A stretch of 64,000 nt of DNA from Littorina saxatilis. Lineage: Eukaryota; Mollusca; Gastropoda; Littorinimorpha; Littorinidae. Shown here one piece after another: positions 59,044-64,000 of the stretch. The notes below the pieces were generated by a model. The model had not been told where the DNA came from, ran no database searches, and saw nothing but the letters and a program-made list of their open reading frames with translations. Each line of letters starts with the position of its first letter. The first letter of the stretch is position 1. Both the position numbers and the translations under genes were made by a program. The stretch lies in assembly GCF_037325665.1 (NCBI RefSeq), contig NC_090245.1, positions 48,545,269 through 48,609,268 of the forward strand, read 5' to 3'.

Positions 59044-60983
59044 CCCCCCGCGGGTTAGGGGGAAGAATTTACCCGATGCTCCCCAGCATGTCGGAAGAGG
59101 CGACTAACGGATTCTGTTTCTCCTTTTACCCTTGTTAAGTGTTTCTTGTATAGAATATAGTCAATGTTTGTGTCACGATCTAGTGACATGGACCAAGAAA
59201 GTGTCACTCGGTGGGGTGCCTTCTCTTGGTCAATTACGATAGAAAGCGCCTGTGCGTGAGACTGGGCTACGGCAGAGTTTTGCTGACAGCGCAGGACAAA
59301 CACGGATATTGTGTCGCTCGGATTTCACGGGGTGATTTCTGCTGTCGAGGCAGAATTGTCGATAGCTGAACTTGATATGTGACAAGGTTAGTCACGTGTT
59401 TTCGTCAAGGTTGTCTGTCTGAGACATGATAACTGGACACTTGACAATCAGCGGCAAGAGGAGAAGGGTCGGTGTCTGCGTCCTTAGAGTATGATGGTTT
59501 TCATCACGACTAGATATTTCACTTCTATCTACGTGCCGTTCTGCTAGCACAGTTAGGGCTCTAATGGAACTTCAACGAGATACCACCTTTTCGCTGTTAC
59601 ATGTTTGCTGAGGACGAGTCGTCAATTTCTCTTCGCCGTGCGGGGATGGTTCTTCACCGCATAAAGTATTCGGCAAGAGGTTGGATGGTGTGTCACTGTT
59701 GACGAACAGAGGCCATTCCAGGGAGGAAACGGTTTTTGCTTCCATGAGAGTGCTACATTCATAGGCTTTTTGAGGTAATAAATCATTATTTAACGCTGTT
59801 GACGAGTCTGTGTTTGTGGAATGAAATACTCTCTGTTGTTCTTTCCAGGTTAGATCATAATTTGCTCTTTGTGACGCTAAAATACTAATCTGTATATGGT
59901 TTTTGCAGATATGGAGAGAAGGACGGAAAATGGCTGATTTGTTGTTGTAAAAAGTCCGTTTGTGCAGGCCCACGTGCTCGATGAGATATGTAAAGATGAC
60001 ATGTTTAAAGGTGGAGGTTGAGGGGTAGCTGGCATGTTTAGTGCACCCGTGGTTTCTGTTGCAGCCTTTCTATCTTCTGTTTGGCTGCCTATCTGCGGGA
60101 CACTGTTAGCTGCAGACGCTGTAACCGGGATCATTTGATGTAACCAGCTAACCGGCTAACCAGCAAACCGGCTAACCAGCTAACCAGCGACTGGGTGCGG
60201 CGCCTGATGTCTCCACTTTTCCCTGCTTCGTAACAACGCCAGCCGGCACTACATTCTACGGAGCAGTTGTGGAGACTATGAACAAATTACAGGCCGTCCA
60301 CCCAGTGGCAAAACAAAGCTAAGTGCACCATGTCTTTGCACCCCGTTGACCACCGTTGTCATCTTTTCTATTTGTGATTATATTCGAGTAGTGACAACGT
60401 GGGGTGTGTGACACCTGCATTAACTAGCACTTTTGGGCAGATCAGCTATATCTTCCTAACTTTACACGGGATCAGCGTGTTACTATAATTTTCTATATTC
60501 TAACTGGCATTTTGTCAGTGACCGTGTTATTTACGTTTTGAACGTAAAAGAACATTTTGGGAGTGAAGTCTCGAGGGAGGTGGCGAGTTATTACATAAAC
60601 AGGCGTCTGAAACTTATACTTTTGTTGTTTCCATTAAATTGTATGACTGCGAGAGTGGATCGTGGTGTGGTTAGTTAGTTAGAAGGAACTAACCGTTTCA
60701 TAATCACCTTAAGTGATATACTGAAACGTGACAGTTTGTAAAGATTTTAGTCAAGCAGTATGTAAGAAATGTTAAGTCCTTTGTACTGGAAACTTGCATT
60801 CTCCCAGTAAGGTAATATATTGTACTACGTTGCAAGCCCCTGGAGCAATTTTTTGATTAGTGCTTTTGTGAACAAGAAACAATTAACAAGTGGCTCTATC
60901 CCATTTCCCCCCCTTTCCCCGTCGCGATATAACCTTCGTGGTTGAAAACGACGTTAAACACCAAATAAAGAAAGAAAGAAAGA
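59044..60983 (+). mobile_element. SINE with 12-bp duplication, split by an LTR
   Basis: Same family as 10245-10619. Flanked by ATTTGCGGTTCT at 59032-59043 and 60984-60995. Starts CCCCCCGCGGGTTAGGGGG, ends AATAAAGAAAGAAAGAAAG. The SINE sequence stops at 59170 and resumes at 60734; its own length is about 375 bp. Confidence 0.88.
59171..60733. mobile_element. Probable solo LTR nested in a SINE
   Basis: 1563 bp with short inverted ends TGTCACG / CGTGACA and a 5-bp duplication GTTTG (59166-59170 and 60734-60738). TG...CA ends with a 5-bp duplication fit a long terminal repeat, Ty3-like by termini, left after recombination. No retroviral coding sequence is inside. GCTAACCAG/GCTAACCGG short tandem repeats at 60145-60190. 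Looks whole as a solo LTR; a DNA transposon is the alternative. Confidence 0.6.
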
Positions 60984-61205
60984 ATTTGCGGTTCTATTTC
61001 TAAACCTTCGAATTTCACATGACTGACGGTCGGGCAATGCAGCTTCTCACGACCTCCAACCTTAAAACCATGATGCAAATAGTCCATATTCGTAAATCGC
61101 GCGGGAGGAGAGCGCGAGAGTAGCTTCCCTTGAAAGGGAGAACAAACATGGCGTGTTTTTGTTTTCACAGTGCTGTGTAGACTGTGACATTTTTGAGGTT
61201 ATAAA

Positions 61206-62720
61206 ATGCGGAGACAGAAAAGATGTGCATGGGGAGTGTGCAATATGGACACTAGGTATCCCGAACGGTGTGTGGGAATCGCATTTGTTCCATTCGTGAA
61301 GCCTGGAAAGTTTAATTACCACTACGATAAGTGTCAGCGCTGGGTCACAGCTTGCTACAGACCCAACAGTCAACTCCGTCCAGAAATCATCGGTCGGGAT
61401 CACTTCATTTGCAGTCAAGTATGTGAAGTTGCTTTGCACATTTGTTTTATTTAAAGGTTGATATGTGTTTTATTTAAAGGTTGATATGTGTTCCATATGC
61501 TTATCTTGGCATGCTGCGTCAGAACCTGATCTTCATTCAGCCCACATGGCACTGCCACAAGTGATGTTGAGTTGAAAAAGCATCAGCAGTTGGGGTCAGT
61601 CAATCTTCCATCAGACCCAAACCAGCAACAGTTTGCAAAGTGATACATATGGCATGAAATGATACATGTCCAGGAATCCTGCTTTCTGCCAATCCAGATT
61701 TGTTTGCACAACTTTCTATACCTTGCAAATCAAAGTTGGTTAGTGGGTTCCCTTTTTGAGTCACTTGAGAAAAAGTGACTCTATGTAATCGGTCAGTGTT
61801 AGTCTGTCCGGACGGCCGGCCGTCCGGCCGGCCGTCCGTAGACACCACCTTAACGTTGGACTTTTCTCGGAAACTATCAAAGCGATCGGGCTCATATTTT
61901 GTTTAGTCGTGACCTCCAATGACCTCTACACTTTAACGATGGTTTCGTTGACCTTTGACCTTTTTCAAGGTCACAGGTCAGCGTCAAAGGAAAAATTAGA
62001 CATTTTATATCTTTGACAAAGTTCATCGGATGTGATTGAAACTTTGTAGGATTATTCTTTACATCAAAGTATTTACATCTGTAGCCTTTTACGAACGTTA
62101 TCAGAAAAACAAGGGAGATAACTAGCCTTTTCTGTTCGGCAACACACAACTTAACGTTGGGCTTTTCTCGGAAACTATAAAAGTGACCGGGCTCAAATTT
62201 TATGTGAACGTGACTCATTGTGTTGTGAATAGCAATTTCTTCCTGTCCATCTGATGCCTCATATAATATTCAGAACTGCGAAAGTGACTCGATCGAGCGT
62301 TTGCTCTTCTTGTTTCAAGAAGACATAGTGAATTCATGAACATGTCTGATATTTTATCTGCTTGTGCGTTATTGGCAGGATTTTATTGAGAAGTGTCCTG
62401 CCATACAGAAGGAGGAAGTAATAGCGCACACAAAAGCCTCTGTTGATAACATTTCAAGTTTTTCTTGACTTCTTACACCTATTTGTATTATGTTCAGCCG
62501 TGTTTTATAGTATTATCATCCGGAATATCATGACATTTATTTTGTATTTGCACAGCATTTCGTGGATGGAAAGCCAACGGAAGAGAATCCGGACCCAATA
62601 AGCGCTGATCCTTTTGGAAAACCAACCAAGAAAAGGAAACTCCGTTCTGTTTCAAATGAAGTGCCAGCAGGGAAAAGAAACAAGTCGCGTAAGGCGAAAA
62701 TACAACATTTAGTCAAGTAG
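61206..62720 (+). CDS. THAP-domain protein, two exons
   Basis: THAP domains are C2CH zinc-dependent DNA-binding modules of host transcription factors and P-element-like transposases. Exon 1 (61206-61418) encodes MRRQKRCAWGVCNMDTRYPE, GIAFVPFVKP, KCQRWVTACYRP and DHFICSQ; exon 2 (62556-62720) continues HFVDGKPTEENPDPIS. The zinc ligands are C-x4-C then C-x2-H across the intron; the FVPFVKP and W/FICSQHF spacing is typical. Junction CAA|GTATGT...TTGCACAG|CATTTC, phase 0. Exon 2 runs into repeat family B at 62680, which supplies the last dozen codons and the stop TAG, giving 125 residues. The gene may be truncated or its C-terminus lie beyond the repeat. The intron holds a variant family A copy. 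Confidence 0.8.
61760..62312 (+). repeat. Dispersed repeat family A, divergent copy
   Basis: Starts GAGTCACTTGAGAAAAAGTG, has (CCGGCCGT)n, two copies of AACGTTGG(A/G)CTTTTCTCGG (61851, 62153), TTTTTCAAGGTCACAGGTCA, and ends GCGTTTGCTCTTCTTGTTTC. Lies in the THAP gene intron. Confidence 0.75.
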
Positions 62721-63537
62721 CTGTCGAACTCACAGAATGAAACTGAACGCAATGCCATTTTTCAGCAAGACCGTATACTCGTAGCATCGTCAGTCCACCG
62801 CTCATGGCAAAGGCAGTGAAATTGACAAGAAGAGCGGGGTAGTAGTTGCGCTAAGAAGGATAGCACGCTTTTCTGTACCTCTCTTTGTTTTAACTTTCTG
62901 AGCGTGTTTTTAATCCAAACATATCATATCTATATGTTTTTGGAATCAGGAACCGACAAGGAATAAGATGAAAGTGTTTTTAAATTGATTTCGACAATTT
63001 AATTTTGATAATAATTTTTATATATTTAATTTTCAGAGCTTGTTTTTAATCCAAATATAACATAATGTTTTTGGAATCAGAAAATGATGGAGAATAAGAT
63101 GAACGTAAATTTGGATCGTTTTATAAATTTTTATTTTTTTTACAATTTTCAGATTTTTAATGACCAAAGTCATCAATTAATTTGTAAGCCACCAAGCTGA
63201 AATGCAATACCAAAGTCCGGGCTTCGTCGAAGATTACTTGACCAAAATTTCAACCAATTTGGTTGAAAAATGAGGGCGTGACAGTGCCGCCTCAACTTTC
63301 ACGAAAAGCCGGATATGACGTCATCAAAGACATTTATCAAAAAAATGAAAAAAACGTTCGGGGATTTCATACCCAGGAACTCTCATGTCAAATTTCATAA
63401 AGATCAGTCCAGTAGTTTAGTCTGAATCGCTCTACACACACACAGACACACACACACACACACGCACATACACCATGACCCTCGTCTCGATTCCCCCCTC
63501 TACGTTAAAACATTTAGTCAAAACTTGACTAAATGTA
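62680..63537 (+). repeat. Dispersed repeat family B, copy 4
   Basis: Full length from ACAAGTCGCG to the terminal hairpin at 63508-63536; directly followed head to tail by copy 5. Confidence 0.92.
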
Positions 63538-64000
63538 ACAAGTCGCGTAAGGCGAAAATACAACATTTAGTCAAGTAGCTGTCGAACTCACAGAATGAAA
63601 CTGAACGCAATGCCATTTTTCAGCAAGACCGTATACTCGTAGCATCGTCAGTCCACCGCCCATGGCAAAGGCAGTGAAATTGACAAGAAGAGCGGGGTAG
63701 TAGTTGCGCTGAGAAGGATAGCACGCTTTTCTGTACCTCTCTTCGTTTTAACTTTCTGAGCGTGTTTTTAATCCAAACATATCATATCTATATGTTTTTG
63801 GAATCAGGAACCGACAAGGAATAAGATGAAAGTGTTTTTAAATTGATTTCGAAAAAAAAATGTTGATAATAATTTTTATATATTTAATTTTCAGAGCTTG
63901 TTGTTAATCCAAATATAACATATTTATATGTTTTTGAAATCAGCAAATGATGGAGAATAAGATGAACGTAAATTTGGATCGTTTTATAAAAAAAATAATT
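63538..64000 (+). repeat. Dispersed repeat family B, copy 5 (cut by window end)
   Basis: Starts ACAAGTCGCG immediately after copy 4 and is very similar to it throughout the visible part. Confidence 0.92.

Overview
The window looks like nuclear DNA from a marine animal, most likely a gastropod mollusc. It is AT-rich, very repeat-dense, has spliced genes with GT-AG introns, RNase H-bearing LINEs, tRNA-derived SINEs, interstitial TTAGGG-type telomere repeats and many microsatellites. The gastropod assignment rests on remembered resemblance of the dispersed repeats and is inference; the animal origin rests on the genes.

Host genes. The main one is an UNC93A-like membrane protein on the + strand. 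Six exons can be placed (16227-16754, 18403-18569, 22937-23202, 23871-24028, 39283-39522, 41375-41510); all phases agree and the 3' end of the gene is not found. A THAP-domain gene occupies 61206-62720. A small unknown two-exon gene lies on the - strand inside a 128-bp inverted repeat (33081-35729).

A large intronless gene of an unnamed multicopy family runs on the - strand from 15592 to 6036 (CXC-type cysteine-rich C-terminus). It is a broken copy split by three later insertions: a LINE (11018-15148, 13-bp target duplication), a SINE (10245-10619), and a 2.1-kb foldback DNA element (6428-8514, 9-bp target duplication).

Mobile elements elsewhere: a Mutator-like transposase gene with its own intron (25492-27856, -); a second full LINE with two ORFs (51720-56782, -, 12-bp duplication) inserted in a Helitron-like element; a 5'-truncated LINE (48493-49515); a probable solo LTR inside a SINE (59171-60733); several MITEs and palindromes; and two high-copy dispersed families, one loaded with TCAAGGTCA motifs (4 copies) and one starting ACAAGTCGCG (5 copies, two head to tail at the right edge).

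The most unusual feature is that splice junctions of the UNC93A-like gene have been copied into tandem repeats. The exon 6 donor is the core of a 2.9-kb, 33-bp array; the exon 3 acceptor terminates a 4.2-kb, 25-bp array made of the same sequence; the exon 6 acceptor is duplicated with a 41-bp period; the exon 2 acceptor and donor also have decoy copies in the introns.
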